From Rhizobium sp. Root274 (GTDB lineage Bacteria > Pseudomonadota > Alphaproteobacteria > Rhizobiales > Rhizobiaceae): a stretch of DNA of 64,000 nt. The first letter of the stretch is position 1. Every line of letters starts with the position of its first letter. The stretch is from the NCBI RefSeq assembly GCF_001429245.1, contig NZ_LMJE01000009.1:1-64000 (forward strand), given 5' to 3'. The position numbers and the translations under genes are program-made. Positions 1 through 9,823 of this stretch are shown piece after piece. Under the pieces are notes generated by a model, which worked only from the letters and a program-made list of their open reading frames with translations, was not told where the DNA came from and did no database searches.

Positions 1-93
1 GTTCCGATCGCGATGGAAGAAAAGCTGCGCTTCGCGATCCGCGAAGGCGGCCGCACCGTCGGCGCCGGTATCGTTGCCTCGATCATCGAGTAA
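1..93 (+). CDS. tuf: Elongation factor Tu, C-terminal end (partial)
   Basis: The first 30 codons read [20 protein letters not shown] and then [10 protein letters not shown] before TAA, which is the conserved end of domain 3 of EF-Tu. EF-Tu delivers aminoacyl-tRNA to the ribosome as a GTP complex in the cytoplasm. Only the tail is present; the rest lies upstream of the window. Its place just before rpsJ is the usual str-S10 junction in Alphaproteobacteria, and a strong hairpin follows the stop codon. Confidence 0.95.
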   Translation, partial: VPIAMEEKLRFAIREGGRTVGAGIVASIIE

Positions 94-103
94 TCGATTG
101 CTG

Positions 104-137
104 GAAGCGGCCTCGGGCTCCGGTCCGAGGCCGCTTC
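104..137 (+). terminator. Hairpin terminator after tuf
   Basis: A 13-bp perfect stem (GAAGCGGCCTCGG with CCGAGGCCGCTTC) closes an 8-base loop 10 bases after the tuf stop codon and is followed by GCATTTCT. The thymine tract is short, so termination may be partial, but position and stem strength fit the end of the str operon. Confidence 0.75.
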
Positions 138-212
138 GCATTTCTAGCTGCAACCGGCGCAAGCCAGTGATGCAGCGAAAGCAGAGCTCGTCATTTCGGT
201 CGGTGTGACCGA

Positions 213-241
213 TTGACGAGAGGCCGTTTGCGGTGTATGTC
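213..241 (+). promoter_or_regulatory. Candidate S10-operon promoter in the tuf-rpsJ gap
   Basis: The 372-base gap between tuf (ends 93) and rpsJ (starts 466) holds the tuf hairpin and then TTGACG at 213-218, a 17-base spacer and TATGTC at 236-241, a fair sigma-70 match. Initiation here would give a leader of about 220 bases before rpsJ, room for the kind of ribosomal-protein feedback known from S10 leaders, although I cannot recognise an L4-binding structure. I see no gene in the gap. Confidence 0.3.
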
Positions 242-465
242 GCCGGCCACGATCAGAATCGTCAGGTGGTTTGCACCAGGGATTCGCAGCGCTGCAAGAT
301 TTAAGGCCTGGTGACGGGTCGAGTTCGGCAGGGCTCCTTAAGAATAGAAGAGTGACAGGGGGCGTTTTGATCCCTGTGATTTTTGAAAATTTGGGGCCGG
401 CCAGTCATGGTAATTCACTGTCTCTGCGTATGCGGGACGCAAGAAAAGAAACAAGGACAAGTCGA

Positions 466-774
466 ATGAACGGCCAGAATATCCGCATCCGCCTGAAGGC
501 GTTTGATCACCGGGTTCTCGATGCCTCCACGCGCGAAATCGTGCAGACGGCAAAGCGCACCGGTGCCAGCGTCCGCGGCCCGGTTCCGCTCCCGACACGC
601 ATTGAAAAATTTACCGTCAACCGTTCGCCTCACGTCGACAAGAAGAGCCGCGAACAGTTTGAAATGCGCACGCATAAGCGCCTGCTCGATATCGTTGATC
701 CGACCCCCCAGACCGTGGACGCGCTGATGAAGCTCGACCTGGCTGCCGGCGTTGACGTCGAGATCAAGCTCTAA
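466..774 (+). CDS. rpsJ: 30S ribosomal protein S10
   Basis: The 102-residue product ([19 protein letters not shown] start, ending VDVEIKL) has the normal length and sequence of S10, a protein of the 30S head that in other bacteria also pairs with NusB in antitermination. An in-frame ORF extends back to 271, but the ATG at 466 after AAGGACAAG gives the standard N-terminus. It is the first gene of the S10 cluster and is followed by a 173-base gap before rplC, longer than the other gaps in this block. Confidence 0.97.
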   Translation: MNGQNIRIRLKAFDHRVLDASTREIVQTAKRTGASVRGPVPLPTRIEKFTVNRSPHVDKKSREQFEMRTHKRLLDIVDPTPQTVDALMKLDLAAGVDVEIKL

Positions 775-947
775 GAAGGAATTCCGGCGAGAGCCGAAAT
801 AACAAGGAAGGTACGTGGCAAGACCTGCCAACGACTTCTCGAAACGGGAAACCCGAAGGTTCGGAAGGGCCGGAGTGGAATCCTTAAACAAAGAGGAAAG
901 GTCAGGATCGCGAGATCCCGTCCGCGACTCTCAAGAGGAATGAACCA

Positions 948-1586
948 ATGCGTTCAGGTGTGATTGCACAGAAAGTGGGTATGACCCGCGTCTATAACGA
1001 CGCTGGCGAACATGTCCCGGTTACAGTTCTGCGTCTGGATAACGTACAGGTCGTCGCTCAGCGCACGGCCGACAAGAACGGCTACGTTGCGCTTCAGCTC
1101 GGTGCCGGTACGTCGAAGGTCAAGAACACGACGAAGGGCCTTCGTGGTCACTTCGCAGCAGCAAGCGTTGAGCCCAAGGCCAAGCTTGTTGAATTCCGCG
1201 TATCTGAAGATAATCTCATCGACGTCGGCGCCCAGCTGACGGCAAGCCATTTTGCGGCTGGCCAGCTCGTTGACGTGACGGGTACCACCATCGGTAAGGG
1301 TTTTGCCGGTGCTATGAAGCGCCACAACTTCGGTGGTCTGCGCGCGACCCACGGTGTTTCCGTCTCGCACCGTTCGCACGGTTCGACCGGTTCCAACCAG
1401 GATCCGGGCCGCGTTTGGAAGGGCAAGCGCATGGCTGGTCACATGGGCCAGACCCGCGTCACCACCCAGAACCTCGAAGTCGTTTCGACTGATGAAGATC
1501 GCGGTCTCATCCTGGTAAAGGGCGCAGTGCCCGGTTCCAAGGGTTCCTGGATCATCGTCCGCGACGCCGTCAAGTCGTCGAAGTAA
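948..1586 (+). CDS. rplC: 50S ribosomal protein L3
   Basis: The 212-residue product begins [20 protein letters not shown] and contains the conserved central [20 protein letters not shown] loop region (near residues 140-160) that reaches towards the peptidyl-transferase centre and carries the glutamine methylated in many bacteria. AGAGGAATGAACCA precedes the ATG. It sits 13 bases before rplD. Length and sequence are typical of alphaproteobacterial L3. Confidence 0.97.
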   Translation: MRSGVIAQKVGMTRVYNDAGEHVPVTVLRLDNVQVVAQRTADKNGYVALQLGAGTSKVKNTTKGLRGHFAAASVEPKAKLVEFRVSEDNLIDVGAQLTASHFAAGQLVDVTGTTIGKGFAGAMKRHNFGGLRATHGVSVSHRSHGSTGSNQDPGRVWKGKRMAGHMGQTRVTTQNLEVVSTDEDRGLILVKGAVPGSKGSWIIVRDAVKSSK

Positions 1587-1599
1587 GGGAGCCAAGCAC

Positions 1600-2220
1600 A
1601 TGGAATTGAACGTCAAGACCCTCTCGGGCACGGACGCCGGCAAGGTTTCTCTGTCTGACGAAATCTTCGGCCTTGAGCCTCGTGAAGACATCATTGCCCG
1701 CATGGTTCGTTACCAGCTGGCCAAGAAGCGCCAGGGCACGCACAAGAGCAAGACCCGCGCTGAAGTCTCGCGCACCGGTGCGAAGATGTACAAGCAGAAG
1801 GGCACCGGTCGTGCTCGTCACCATTCGGCTCGCGCCCCGCAGTTCCGCGGCGGTGGTAAGGCTCATGGCCCGGTTGTTCGCAGCCACGCCCATGACCTGC
1901 CGAAGAAGGTTCGTGCACTTGCTCTGCGTCACGCCCTGTCGGCAAAGCTGAAGTCGGAAGACCTGATCATCGTTGATAATCTGGTTGCTGCCGAAGCCAA
2001 GACCAAGACCCTGGTCGGCACCTTCGCCTCGCTCGGCCTCACCAATGCTCTCGTGATCGGCGGCGCCGAAATCGACAGCAACTTCAAGCTCGCTGCCGCA
2101 AACATCCCGAACATCGATGTTCTGCCGGTTCAGGGCATCAACGTTTATGACATTCTGCGTCGCGGCAAGCTGGTGCTTTCCAAGGCTGCGGTTGAAGCTC
2201 TGGAGGAGCGGTTCAAATGA
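1600..2220 (+). CDS. rplD: 50S ribosomal protein L4
   Basis: The 206-residue product is L4, which lines the exit tunnel. It shows the basic loop [20 protein letters not shown] near residues 65-85, the part that enters the tunnel wall and the usual site of macrolide-resistance changes. In gamma-proteobacteria L4 represses the S10 operon; whether this happens here is unknown. Its stop overlaps the rplW start by four bases (ATGA), indicating translational coupling. Confidence 0.97.
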   Translation: MELNVKTLSGTDAGKVSLSDEIFGLEPREDIIARMVRYQLAKKRQGTHKSKTRAEVSRTGAKMYKQKGTGRARHHSARAPQFRGGGKAHGPVVRSHAHDLPKKVRALALRHALSAKLKSEDLIIVDNLVAAEAKTKTLVGTFASLGLTNALVIGGAEIDSNFKLAAANIPNIDVLPVQGINVYDILRRGKLVLSKAAVEALEERFK

Positions 2221-2510
2221 CTGATCTTCGCCACTACGACGTGATCGTATCTCCGTCGATCACGGAAAAGTCGACCATGGTGTCCGAGAACAACCAGGTC
2301 GTCTTCAACGTCGCCAAGGGCGCCAGCAAGCCGGAAATCAAGGCTGCTGTCGAAGCTCTCTTCGGCGTCAAGGTCACCGCCGTCAATACGCTGCTCCGCA
2401 AGGGCAAGACAAAGCGTTTCCGCGGCTTCATCGGCAAGCAGAAGGACGTCAAGAAGGCGATCGTTACGCTCGCTGAAGGTCAGTCCATCGACGTGTCGAC
2501 GGGCGTCTGA
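2217..2510 (+). CDS. rplW: 50S ribosomal protein L23
   Basis: The 97-residue product ([20 protein letters not shown]) is L23, located at the tunnel exit, where trigger factor and the signal recognition particle dock. The motif SPSITEKS near residue 12 and the C-terminal [20 protein letters not shown] are family hallmarks. It is translationally coupled to rplD through an ATGA overlap and lies 17 bases before rplB. Confidence 0.97.
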   Translation: MTDLRHYDVIVSPSITEKSTMVSENNQVVFNVAKGASKPEIKAAVEALFGVKVTAVNTLLRKGKTKRFRGFIGKQKDVKKAIVTLAEGQSIDVSTGV

Positions 2511-2527
2511 GGTAGGGAACAAGAACA

Positions 2528-3364
2528 ATGGCATTGAAAAGCTATAATCCGACGACCCCGAGCCAGCGTCAGCTGGTCATCGTCGACCGCTCGGGCCTCT
2601 GGAAGGGCAAGCCGGTCAAGGCGCTGACGGAAGGTCTGTCCAAGAGCGGTGGTCGTAACAACCTCGGCCGCATCACGGCTCGCTTCATCGGTGGTGGTCA
2701 CAAGCGTACCTACCGTCTCGTTGACTTCAAGCGTCGCAAGTTCGACGTCGAAGGCACCGTAGAACGTCTGGAATACGACCCGAACCGCACCGCCTTCATC
2801 GCCCTCATCACCTATGCTGATGGCGAACAGGCCTACATCCTGGCTCCGCAGCGTCTCGCTGTCGGCGACAAGGTGGGCGCTTCTGAGAAGGCTGTCGACG
2901 TAAAGCCCGGCAACGCGATGCCGCTGCAGTACATCCCGGTCGGCTCCATCATCCACAACGTGGAAATGAAGCCGGGCAAGGGTGGTCAGATCGCTCGCTC
3001 TGCAGGCACCTATGTTCAGCTGGTCGGCCGCGATGCCGGCATGGCAATCCTTCGCCTGAACTCCGGCGAACAGCGTTTGGTCCCGGGCTCCTGCCTGGCC
3101 ACCGTCGGCGCCGTTTCCAACCCGGACCACGGCAACATCAATGATGGCAAGGCGGGTCGTACCCGCTGGCGCGGCAAGACCCCGCATAACCGCGGTGTCG
3201 TCATGAACCCGGTCGACCACCCCCACGGTGGTGGTGAAGGCCGCACGTCGGGTGGTCGTCACCCGGTCTCCCCGTGGGGTAAGCCCACCAAGGGTAAGCG
3301 GACTCGTTCGAACAAGTCGACCGACAAGTTCATCATGCGCTCGCGCCACCTGAAGAAGAAGTAA
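2528..3364 (+). CDS. rplB: 50S ribosomal protein L2
   Basis: The 278-residue product is L2, needed for subunit joining and the peptidyl-transferase centre. It contains [19 protein letters not shown] near residues 222-240, including the histidine region implicated in activity, and ends in the lysine/arginine-rich tail typical of the family (RSRHLKKK). AGGTAGGGAACAAGAACA precedes the ATG. It lies 15 bases before rpsS. Confidence 0.97.
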   Translation: MALKSYNPTTPSQRQLVIVDRSGLWKGKPVKALTEGLSKSGGRNNLGRITARFIGGGHKRTYRLVDFKRRKFDVEGTVERLEYDPNRTAFIALITYADGEQAYILAPQRLAVGDKVGASEKAVDVKPGNAMPLQYIPVGSIIHNVEMKPGKGGQIARSAGTYVQLVGRDAGMAILRLNSGEQRLVPGSCLATVGAVSNPDHGNINDGKAGRTRWRGKTPHNRGVVMNPVDHPHGGGEGRTSGGRHPVSPWGKPTKGKRTRSNKSTDKFIMRSRHLKKK

Positions 3365-3379
3365 GAGAGGTAGTCAGAA

Positions 3380-3658
3380 ATGGCTCGTTCAGTATGGAAA
3401 GGCCCGTTCGTTGACGGCTATCTTCTCAAGAAGGCTGAGAAGGTTCGTGAAGGCGGTCGTAGCGAAGTGATCAAGATGTGGAGCCGTCGCTCCACCATCC
3501 TGCCGCAGTTCGTCGGTCTCACTTTCGGCGTCTACAACGGCTCGAAGCATGTGCCCGTCTCTGTCAATGAAGACATGGTCGGCCACAAGTTTGGTGAATT
3601 CGCTCCGACCCGGACCTATTACGGTCACGGTGCGGACAAGAAGGCGAAGAGGAAGTAA
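3380..3658 (+). CDS. rpsS: 30S ribosomal protein S19
   Basis: The 92-residue product ([20 protein letters not shown]) is S19, a 30S head protein that works with S13 at the A-site finger. It includes the conserved [20 protein letters not shown] and the [10 protein letters not shown] motif. AGAGAGGTAGTCAGAA precedes the start. Only two bases separate it from rplV, so the two are probably coupled. Confidence 0.97.
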   Translation: MARSVWKGPFVDGYLLKKAEKVREGGRSEVIKMWSRRSTILPQFVGLTFGVYNGSKHVPVSVNEDMVGHKFGEFAPTRTYYGHGADKKAKRK

Positions 3659-3660
3659 CG

Positions 3661-4050
3661 ATGGGCAAGGCAAAAGCCGAACGCCGGCTGAAGGACAACG
3701 AGGCGCAAGCCATTGCGCGCACGATCCGCGTCAGCCCCCAGAAGCTCAACCTGGTTGCCGCGCTCATCCGCGGCAAGAAGGTCGAGCGCGCTCTCGCTGA
3801 TCTCGAATTCTCCCGCAAGCGCATTGCCGGCACGGTCAAGAAGACCCTGGAATCGGCAATCGCAAACGCTGAGAACAACCATGACCTCGACGTCGATCAG
3901 CTGATCGTCGCCGAAGCCTATGTTGGCAAGTCGATCACCATGAAGCGTTTCCACGCTCGTGGCCGCGGCCGCGCATCGCGCATCGAAAAGCCGTTCTCGC
4001 ACCTGACGATCGTCGTGCGCGAAGTCGAAGCCAAAGGGGAGGCCGCATAA
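3661..4050 (+). CDS. rplV: 50S ribosomal protein L22
   Basis: The 129-residue product ([20 protein letters not shown]) is L22. The C-terminal beta hairpin with [20 protein letters not shown] forms part of the exit tunnel constriction. The alphaproteobacterial N-terminal extension and the acidic tail VEAKGEAA are present. Its TAA stop shares its last base with the rpsC ATG (TAATG). Confidence 0.97.
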   Translation: MGKAKAERRLKDNEAQAIARTIRVSPQKLNLVAALIRGKKVERALADLEFSRKRIAGTVKKTLESAIANAENNHDLDVDQLIVAEAYVGKSITMKRFHARGRGRASRIEKPFSHLTIVVREVEAKGEAA

Positions 4051-4781
4051 TGGGTCAGAAAATCAATCCGACAGGTTTTCGCCTGGGCATCAACCGCACT
4101 TGGGATAGCCGCTGGTTTGCGGACAATGCCGAGTACAGCAAGCTGCTGCACGAAGACCTGAAGATCCGCGCCTACCTGATGGAAGAGCTCAAGCAGGCCG
4201 GCATCGCCAAGGTCGTCATCGAGCGTCCGCACAAGAAGTGCCGCGTCACGATCCACTCGGCTCGTCCGGGTCTGATCATCGGCAAGAAGGGTGCAGACAT
4301 CGAGAAGCTTCGCAAGAAGATCTCGACGATGACCAACTCGGAAACGCACCTCAACATCGTTGAAGTGCGCAAGCCGGAAATCGACGCAACACTCGTTGCT
4401 CAGTCGATCACCCAGCAGCTCGAGCGTCGTATCGCTTTCCGTCGCGCCATGAAGCGCGCCGTACAGTCGGCCATGCGTCTCGGTGCCGAAGGCATCAAGA
4501 TCACCTGCGCCGGCCGTCTCGGTGGTGCCGAAATCGCACGTACCGAATGGTACCGCGAAGGTCGCGTTCCGCTTCACACGCTGCGCGCCGACATCGACTA
4601 CGGCACGTCTGAAGCTGAAACCGCTTACGGCATCTGCGGCGTCAAGGTCTGGATCTTCAAGGGCGAAATCCTTGAGCATGATCCGATGGCGTCTGAGCGT
4701 CGTGCACTCGAGGGCGATGCCCAGGGTCCGGCAAGCCGTGAACGCGGTGATCGTGGCGACCGTCGCCGCGAGAACGCTTGA
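4050..4781 (+). CDS. rpsC: 30S ribosomal protein S3
   Basis: The 243-residue product ([20 protein letters not shown]) is S3, part of the mRNA entry helicase site. The KH-domain loop [15 protein letters not shown] is seen near residues 72-86. The C-terminus carries an arginine/aspartate-rich extension ([16 protein letters not shown] composition) common in rhizobia. It overlaps rplV by one base; a 39-base gap separates it from rplP. Confidence 0.97.
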   Translation: MGQKINPTGFRLGINRTWDSRWFADNAEYSKLLHEDLKIRAYLMEELKQAGIAKVVIERPHKKCRVTIHSARPGLIIGKKGADIEKLRKKISTMTNSETHLNIVEVRKPEIDATLVAQSITQQLERRIAFRRAMKRAVQSAMRLGAEGIKITCAGRLGGAEIARTEWYREGRVPLHTLRADIDYGTSEAETAYGICGVKVWIFKGEILEHDPMASERRALEGDAQGPASRERGDRGDRRRENA

Positions 4782-4820
4782 TTGAACGCTGGCGAAAGAT
4801 AAGCTCGGAGAAGTAAGAAA

Positions 4821-5234
4821 ATGTTGCAGCCAAAGCGTACAAAGTACCGCAAGCAGTTCAAGGGGCGCATCAAGGGCGTCGCCAAGGGCGGTTTTGATCT
4901 GGCATTCGGCGAATTCGGCCTGAAGTCTCTCGAACCCAACCGCGTGAATGCTCGCGAAATCGAAGCAGCCCGTCGCGCCATCACCCGCTACATGAAGCGT
5001 GCGGGCCGTGTATGGATCCGCGTATTCCCTGACGTTCCGGTCACGGCAAAGCCGACCGAAGTTCGTATGGGTAAGGGTAAGGGTTCGGTCGAATACTGGG
5101 CTTGCAAGGTCAAGCCCGGCCGAATGATGTTCGAGATCGACGGTGTGTCCGAGGAGATCGCTCGCGAAGCGCTCCGTCTCGGTTCGGCCAAGCTCTCGGT
5201 CAAGACGCGCTTCGTACAGCGCATTGCAGAGTGA
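4821..5234 (+). CDS. rplP: 50S ribosomal protein L16
   Basis: The 137-residue product ([20 protein letters not shown]) is L16, which organises the A-site tRNA region of the large subunit. [20 protein letters not shown] and [19 protein letters not shown] are conserved blocks, the former containing the arginine that is hydroxylated in some bacteria. AGAAGTAAGAAA precedes the start. It is followed 11 bases later by rpmC. Confidence 0.97.
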   Translation: MLQPKRTKYRKQFKGRIKGVAKGGFDLAFGEFGLKSLEPNRVNAREIEAARRAITRYMKRAGRVWIRVFPDVPVTAKPTEVRMGKGKGSVEYWACKVKPGRMMFEIDGVSEEIAREALRLGSAKLSVKTRFVQRIAE

Positions 5235-5245
5235 GGATTGAGCCC

Positions 5246-5446
5246 ATGAAAGCCGCAGACGTCCGCGCCATGAGCGCCGATCAGCTGAATGATGAGCTTG
5301 CGAAGCTGAAGAAGGAGCAGTTCAACCTGCGTTTCCAGAAGGCCACCGGCCAGCTGGAAAAGTCTTCCCGCATCCAGGAAGTTCGTCGTGACATCGCACG
5401 CGTAAAAACCATTGCCCGCCAGAAGGCGGCAGAAGCCAAGGCCTAA
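5246..5446 (+). CDS. rpmC: 50S ribosomal protein L29
   Basis: The 66-residue product ([20 protein letters not shown]) is L29, a two-helix coiled-coil hairpin near the tunnel exit beside L23. An open frame continues upstream to 5102 inside rplP, but the ATG at 5246, preceded by GAGGATTGAGCCC, gives the usual protein. It ends 13 bases before rpsQ. Confidence 0.96.
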   Translation: MKAADVRAMSADQLNDELAKLKKEQFNLRFQKATGQLEKSSRIQEVRRDIARVKTIARQKAAEAKA

Positions 5447-5459
5447 GGACCAGAAGAAT

Positions 5460-5696
5460 ATGCCGAAACGCATTCTGCAGGGCGTAGTTGTCAGCGACAA
5501 GAACGACAAGACTGTCGTTGTTCGCGTTGAGCGTCGATTCGCACATCCCTTGCTTCAGAAGACCGTCCGCCGGTCGAAGAAGTACAAGGCCCATGACGAA
5601 AACAACCAGTACAAGACCGGTGACGTCGTTTCCATCGAGGAATGCGCACCGATCTCCAAGGACAAGTGCTGGACGGTTATCTCCGCCCAGGCTTAA
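5460..5696 (+). CDS. rpsQ: 30S ribosomal protein S17
   Basis: The 78-residue product ([20 protein letters not shown]) is S17, an early-assembling OB-fold protein. The conserved [19 protein letters not shown] region and the end CWTVISAQA are seen. An in-frame upstream ATG at 5412 lies inside rpmC and is not needed. It is the last gene before a 230-base gap holding a good intrinsic terminator, an unusual break at the S10/spc junction. Confidence 0.96.
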   Translation: MPKRILQGVVVSDKNDKTVVVRVERRFAHPLLQKTVRRSKKYKAHDENNQYKTGDVVSIEECAPISKDKCWTVISAQA

Positions 5697-5763
5697 TTTG
5701 ACGAGTTTCTGCGCGGGGGCTTGCACCTTGCGCAGAATCTTGTATGAAGCAGGCCACTGGCTG

Positions 5764-5791
5764 GGAACGCCCCGTTACGGGCGTTCCTTTT
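5764..5791 (+). terminator. Intrinsic terminator between rpsQ and rplN
   Basis: GGAACGCCC at 5764-5772 pairs perfectly with GGGCGTTCC at 5779-5787 around the loop CGTTAC, and TTTTGCTTT follows. This is a textbook Rho-independent terminator 67 bases after rpsQ. It implies that rplN and the spc genes either have their own promoter in 5792-5926 or depend on readthrough. Confidence 0.8.
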
Positions 5792-5926
5792 GCTTTGAGC
5801 GCACGGAAGGTCCCGTATGGGAAACCACCCTGTATTTATCTTCCCGCGCACTCTCGAAATTTATCATAAGCCGGAATAGGGGGCGTATGCCCAACCGTTC
5901 GGGTTACAACAAGAAGGCGACCTGAC

Positions 5927-6295
5927 ATGATTCAGATGCAGACTAACCTCGACGTCGCGGATAATTCCGGCGCACGTCGTGTCATGTGCATCAAGGTGCT
6001 GGGCGGCTCCAAGCGCAAGTACGCTTCGGTCGGCGACATTATCGTCGTCTCGATCAAGGAAGCGATCCCGCGCGGCCGCGTCAAGAAGGGCGATGTGATG
6101 AAGGCGGTTGTCGTTCGCACCGCCAAGGACATCCGTCGCGCTGACGGCAGCGTCATCAGATTCGATAACAACGCTGCTGTTCTTATCGACAACAAGAAAG
6201 AGCCGATCGGCACCCGTATCTTCGGACCGGTTCCGCGCGAACTTCGCGCCAAGAACCACATGAAGATCATCTCGCTGGCTCCAGAAGTACTGTAA
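5927..6295 (+). CDS. rplN: 50S ribosomal protein L14
   Basis: The 122-residue product ([20 protein letters not shown]) is L14, a beta-barrel protein at the subunit interface and binding site of the silencing factor RsfS. It carries the family motif [20 protein letters not shown]. It is the first gene after the rpsQ terminator and lies 14 bases before rplX. Confidence 0.97.
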   Translation: MIQMQTNLDVADNSGARRVMCIKVLGGSKRKYASVGDIIVVSIKEAIPRGRVKKGDVMKAVVVRTAKDIRRADGSVIRFDNNAAVLIDNKKEPIGTRIFGPVPRELRAKNHMKIISLAPEVL

Positions 6296-6309
6296 GGGAG
6301 CGGGAAGCG

Positions 6310-6618
6310 ATGAACAAGATCCGCAAGGGCGACAACGTCGTCGTACTCTCCGGCAAGGACAAGGGCCGCACTGGCGAAGTCCTCCAGGTCATGCCGAAGG
6401 AAGATCGCGCACTCGTGCGTGGTATCAACATGGTGAAGCGCCATCAGCGTCAGTCTCAGACGCAGGAAGCCGGCATCATCAACAAGGAAGCATCCATTCA
6501 CCTGTCCAACATTGCCATCGTCGGCAAGGATGGCAAGCCGACCCGCGTTGGCTTCCAGGTCGTAGACGGCAAGAAGGTGCGTGTGGCCAAGCGTTCGGGA
6601 GATGTCATCGATGGCTGA
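6310..6618 (+). CDS. rplX: 50S ribosomal protein L24
   Basis: The 102-residue product ([20 protein letters not shown]) is L24, an assembly-initiating protein with an N-terminal KOW motif ([19 protein letters not shown]). GGGAGCGGGAAGCG precedes the ATG. Its last eight bases overlap the rplE start (ATGGCTGA), which points to coupled translation. Confidence 0.97.
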   Translation: MNKIRKGDNVVVLSGKDKGRTGEVLQVMPKEDRALVRGINMVKRHQRQSQTQEAGIINKEASIHLSNIAIVGKDGKPTRVGFQVVDGKKVRVAKRSGDVIDG

Positions 6619-7168
6619 GGCAAAGTATGAGCCGCGGCTCAAGACCGAGTATGTAACGCGCATCCGTGCAGCGCTGCAGGAACAGTTCTCGTTCTCGAAC
6701 GAGATGCAGATCCCGAAGCTCGACAAGATCGTCATCAACATGGGCGTGGGTGAGGCGACTGCCGATTCCAAGAAGCCTTCTGTTGCTGCTGCCGACCTCG
6801 CAGCGATCGCCGGCCAGAAGCCGGTCATCACGAAGGCGCGCAACTCGATCGCCGGCTTCAAGGTCCGTGAAAACATGCCGATCGGCGCAAAGGTTACCCT
6901 GCGCGGCGCACGGATGTACGAATTCCTGGACCGTCTGATCAACATCGCGCTTCCGCGCGTTCGCGACTTCCGGGGCCTGAACCCGAAAAGCTTTGACGGC
7001 CGTGGCAACTTCGCCATGGGCATCAAGGAGCACATTGTGTTCCCTGAGATCAACTACGACAAGGTTGATCAGATGTGGGGCATGGACATCATCGTTTGCA
7101 CGACGGCAAACACGGACGACGAAGCTCGGGCTCTTCTGAAAGAGTTCAACTTCCCGTTCCGCACGTAA
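6611..7168 (+). CDS. rplE: 50S ribosomal protein L5
   Basis: The 185-residue product ([20 protein letters not shown]) is L5, which binds 5S rRNA and contacts the P-site tRNA. Conserved parts are [13 protein letters not shown] and the [21 protein letters not shown]-terminus. The frame is open from 6581, but the ATG at 6611 inside the end of rplX gives the normal N-terminus. rpsN follows after 33 bases. Confidence 0.97.
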   Translation: MAEAKYEPRLKTEYVTRIRAALQEQFSFSNEMQIPKLDKIVINMGVGEATADSKKPSVAAADLAAIAGQKPVITKARNSIAGFKVRENMPIGAKVTLRGARMYEFLDRLINIALPRVRDFRGLNPKSFDGRGNFAMGIKEHIVFPEINYDKVDQMWGMDIIVCTTANTDDEARALLKEFNFPFRT

Positions 7169-7201
7169 CCGTAACGACGAGCGTAGAAGAGGAACTTCCA
7201 T

Positions 7202-7507
7202 ATGGCGAAGACAAGCGCAGTTGAAAAGAACAAGCGCCGCCGCAAGTTGGTCGGTCAGCACGCCGCTAAGCGGGCCGCGCTGAAGGCGATCATTATGAAC
7301 CAGTCGCTCTCGATTGAAGAACGGTTCAAGGCAACCTTGAAGCTGGCAGATCTGCCGCGCGATGGTTCCAAGACCCGTGTCCGCAACCGTTGCGAAGTGA
7401 CCGGCCGTCCGCGTGCGTTCTATCGCAAGCTCGGCATGTCCCGTATCGCACTCCGCGACCTCGGCAATTCCGGCAAGGTGCCGGGTATTGTCAAGTCGAG
7501 CTGGTAA
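7202..7507 (+). CDS. rpsN: 30S ribosomal protein S14, long zinc-free form
   Basis: The 101-residue product ([20 protein letters not shown]) is S14 of the long type: the [21 protein letters not shown] segment keeps only one cysteine, so the zinc-binding CxxC pairs of the short form are missing. This is normal for Alphaproteobacteria. AGAAGAGGAACTTCCAT precedes the ATG. It lies in the middle of the spc block, 12 bases before rpsH. Confidence 0.97.
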   Translation: MAKTSAVEKNKRRRKLVGQHAAKRAALKAIIMNQSLSIEERFKATLKLADLPRDGSKTRVRNRCEVTGRPRAFYRKLGMSRIALRDLGNSGKVPGIVKSSW

Positions 7508-7519
7508 GGAGACGCGCAA

Positions 7520-7918
7520 ATGACGATGACTGATCCGTTGGGCGATATGCTCACCCGCATCCGCAATGGCGCCGCACGCCGCAAGAGCTCGGTTAACACT
7601 CCGGCCTCGAACCTGCGCGCCCGCGTTCTCGACGTTCTGCAGGCCGAAGGTTACATCCGCGGCTACAGCCAGGTCGATTACGGCAATGGCAAGTCCGAGC
7701 TCACGATCGAGCTGAAGTACTACGAAGGTGCTTCGGTCATTCGCGAAATCGGCCGTGTCTCCAAGCCGGGCCGCCGAGTTTATGTCTCGGTTAAGTCCAT
7801 CCCGCAGGTCGCGAACGGCCTCGGCATCACCATCCTTTCGACTCCGAAGGGTGTGATGGCCGATCACCAGGCTCGCGAACAGAACGTTGGTGGTGAGGTT
7901 CTCTGCTCTGTCTTCTAA
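7520..7918 (+). CDS. rpsH: 30S ribosomal protein S8
   Basis: The 132-residue product ([20 protein letters not shown]) is S8, a central-domain 16S rRNA binder and, in E. coli, the repressor of the spc operon through the rplE mRNA. The conserved tail [20 protein letters not shown] is seen. AAGGAGACGCGCAA precedes the start. A 44-base gap separates it from rplF. Confidence 0.97.
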   Translation: MTMTDPLGDMLTRIRNGAARRKSSVNTPASNLRARVLDVLQAEGYIRGYSQVDYGNGKSELTIELKYYEGASVIREIGRVSKPGRRVYVSVKSIPQVANGLGITILSTPKGVMADHQAREQNVGGEVLCSVF

Positions 7919-7962
7919 GACAGCGCAGAGGAACTCCATAGCGAACAGACAGGATAAAAACT

Positions 7963-8496
7963 ATGTCTCGTATCGGTAAAAAGCCCGTTCCGGTTCCGGC
8001 TGGCGTGACCGCCACTGTCGAAGGCCAGAAGGTCTCCGTCAAGGGCCCGAAGGGTGAACTCGTATTCGTCGCTAATGACGAAATCTCTGTGAAGCTCGAA
8101 GACAACGCTGTTGTCGTCCTGCCGATCAACGACTCCAAGGATGCTCGTTCCAAGTGGGGCATGTCCCGCACCATGGTCGAAAACATCCTGAAGGGTGTCA
8201 AGGACGGTTACGAGCGCAAGCTCGAAATCAACGGCGTTGGTTACCGCGCGTCGCTGCAGGGCAAGAACCTGCAGCTGGCCCTCGGTTTCAGCCATGACGT
8301 CGTCTATGAGCCGCCCGTTGGCATCACCATTGCTGTTCCGAAGCCGACCGAAATCATCGTGTCCGGCATCAACAAGCAGCAGGTCGGTCAGGTCGCCGCC
8401 GAGATCCGCGAATACCGCGGTCCGGAGCCCTACAAGGGCAAGGGCGTCAAGTATGCCGAAGAGCGGATCGTCCGCAAAGAAGGCAAGAAGAAGTAA
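7963..8496 (+). CDS. rplF: 50S ribosomal protein L6
   Basis: The 177-residue product ([20 protein letters not shown]) is L6, near the sarcin-ricin loop and the elongation-factor site. It has the two-fold L6 repeat and the conserved block [20 protein letters not shown] near the C-terminus. Length is normal. It is followed 12 bases later by rplR. Confidence 0.97.
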   Translation: MSRIGKKPVPVPAGVTATVEGQKVSVKGPKGELVFVANDEISVKLEDNAVVVLPINDSKDARSKWGMSRTMVENILKGVKDGYERKLEINGVGYRASLQGKNLQLALGFSHDVVYEPPVGITIAVPKPTEIIVSGINKQQVGQVAAEIREYRGPEPYKGKGVKYAEERIVRKEGKKK

Positions 8497-8508
8497 GGAT
8501 CGCGCGAA

Positions 8509-8871
8509 ATGGCAAGCAGAAAAGAAGCACTTGTTCGCCGTGCGAACCGCGTACGGCGTCAGATCAAGGCGGTGGCCAATGGCCGTCCGCGTCTGTCGGT
8601 ACATCGCTCTTCGAAGAACATCTACGCTCAGATCATCGACGACGTCGCTGGCAAGACCCTTGCGGCTGCCTCGACGCTCGATGGTGGCCTGAAGGCCGAG
8701 CTCAAGACCGGCGCCGACACCGCAGCAGCAGCTGCCGTCGGCAAGCTGGTTGCCGAGCGCGCAACCAAGGCTGGCGTCAAGGAAGTTGTCTTCGATCGTG
8801 GCGCCTACATCTACCACGGCCGCATCAAGGCCCTGGCAGAAGCCGCCCGCGAAGGTGGTCTCTCCTTCTAA
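8509..8871 (+). CDS. rplR: 50S ribosomal protein L18
   Basis: The 120-residue product ([20 protein letters not shown]) is L18, which binds 5S rRNA in the central protuberance. It contains [20 protein letters not shown] and the C-terminal [20 protein letters not shown]. It is followed by a GC-rich hairpin and a 142-base gap before rpsE, longer than usual within spc operons. Confidence 0.97.
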   Translation: MASRKEALVRRANRVRRQIKAVANGRPRLSVHRSSKNIYAQIIDDVAGKTLAAASTLDGGLKAELKTGADTAAAAAVGKLVAERATKAGVKEVVFDRGAYIYHGRIKALAEAAREGGLSF

Positions 8872-8879
8872 TCGAGTTT

Positions 8880-8903
8880 CCGCCCGGGCTTGCGTCCGGG
8901 CGG
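8880..8903 (+). terminator. Hairpin between rplR and rpsE, weak terminator or attenuator
   Basis: CCGCCCGG at 8880-8887 pairs with CCGGGCGG at 8896-8903 over an 8-base loop and is followed by ATTTCC, a poor thymine tract. It starts nine bases after the rplR stop. It may lower expression of the genes downstream or protect the 3' end; full termination is unlikely because rpsE to rplO are essential and no clear promoter follows. Confidence 0.5.
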
Positions 8904-9013
8904 ATTTCCGGCTTTAACGCCGGTCACACCGGATTCCACCTTGACCCGAGAGGGCAGGGTGGAACTTTGCGTAATCTGCCGATTGCACCCGGAAAAGAAA
9001 AAGGAAAAGGACA

Positions 9014-9583
9014 ATGGCACAAGAGAAGCGTGGTTCGCGCGATGATCGCCAGAACCGTGAAGAGCGCGATAGCGAATTTGTCGACAAGCTGGTCGCCATC
9101 AATCGCGTCGCTAAGGTAGTTAAGGGCGGCCGTCGCTTCGGCTTCGCAGCCCTCGTCGTCGTCGGCGACCAGAAGGGTCGCGTTGGCTTCGGTCATGGCA
9201 AGGCACGTGAAGTGCCGGAAGCCATCCGCAAGGCAACCGAAGCCGCCAAGCGCGAACTGATCTTCGTTCCGCTGCGTGACGGTCGTACCCTGCACCACGA
9301 CGTCAACGGTCGTCATGGCGCCGGCAAGGTTCTCCTTCGCGCCGCCAAGGCCGGTACCGGTATCATCGCTGGTGGTCCGATGCGCGCCGTGTTCGAAACG
9401 CTCGGCATGCACGACGTCGTCGCCAAGTCGACCGGTTCGTCGAACCCTTACAACATGGTTCGCGCCACGTTCGACGCCCTGAAGTCTCAGGTTCATCCGA
9501 AGGACATCGCTGCTCAGCGTGGCCTGAAGTATGCTACCCTCCAGGCTCGCCGCGCTGCCTCTGGCAACGCTGCTGAAGAATAA
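9014..9583 (+). CDS. rpsE: 30S ribosomal protein S5
   Basis: The 189-residue product ([20 protein letters not shown]) is S5, part of the mRNA entry pore and a decoding-fidelity protein. The dsRNA-binding-like motif [18 protein letters not shown] and [20 protein letters not shown] are conserved. AAAAAGGAAAAGGACA precedes the ATG. rpmD follows after 14 bases. Confidence 0.97.
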   Translation: MAQEKRGSRDDRQNREERDSEFVDKLVAINRVAKVVKGGRRFGFAALVVVGDQKGRVGFGHGKAREVPEAIRKATEAAKRELIFVPLRDGRTLHHDVNGRHGAGKVLLRAAKAGTGIIAGGPMRAVFETLGMHDVVAKSTGSSNPYNMVRATFDALKSQVHPKDIAAQRGLKYATLQARRAASGNAAEE

Positions 9584-9597
9584 GAGGAGTCTGATCC

Positions 9598-9807
9598 ATG
9601 GCCAAGGCTACGAAGAAGACTGAAGCAAAGACGATCACGATCGAGCAGATCGGTTCGCCCATTCGCCGTCCGGCAGTCCAGCGCGCAACGCTGGTCGGTC
9701 TGGGCCTCAACAAGATGCACCGGGTCCGCACCCTGGAAGATACGCCTTCCGTTCGTGGCATGATCCGTGCTGTCCAGCATCTCGTTCGCGTCGTCGACGA
9801 GAAGTGA
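9598..9807 (+). CDS. rpmD: 50S ribosomal protein L30
   Basis: The 69-residue product ([20 protein letters not shown]) is L30. The central [20 protein letters not shown] is diagnostic. Its length, slightly above that of E. coli because of a basic N-terminal extension, is usual in rhizobia. AGAGGAGTCTGATCC precedes the ATG and rplO begins 16 bases after the stop. Confidence 0.96.
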   Translation: MAKATKKTEAKTITIEQIGSPIRRPAVQRATLVGLGLNKMHRVRTLEDTPSVRGMIRAVQHLVRVVDEK

Positions 9808-9823
9808 GACGGGGGAAGTCATC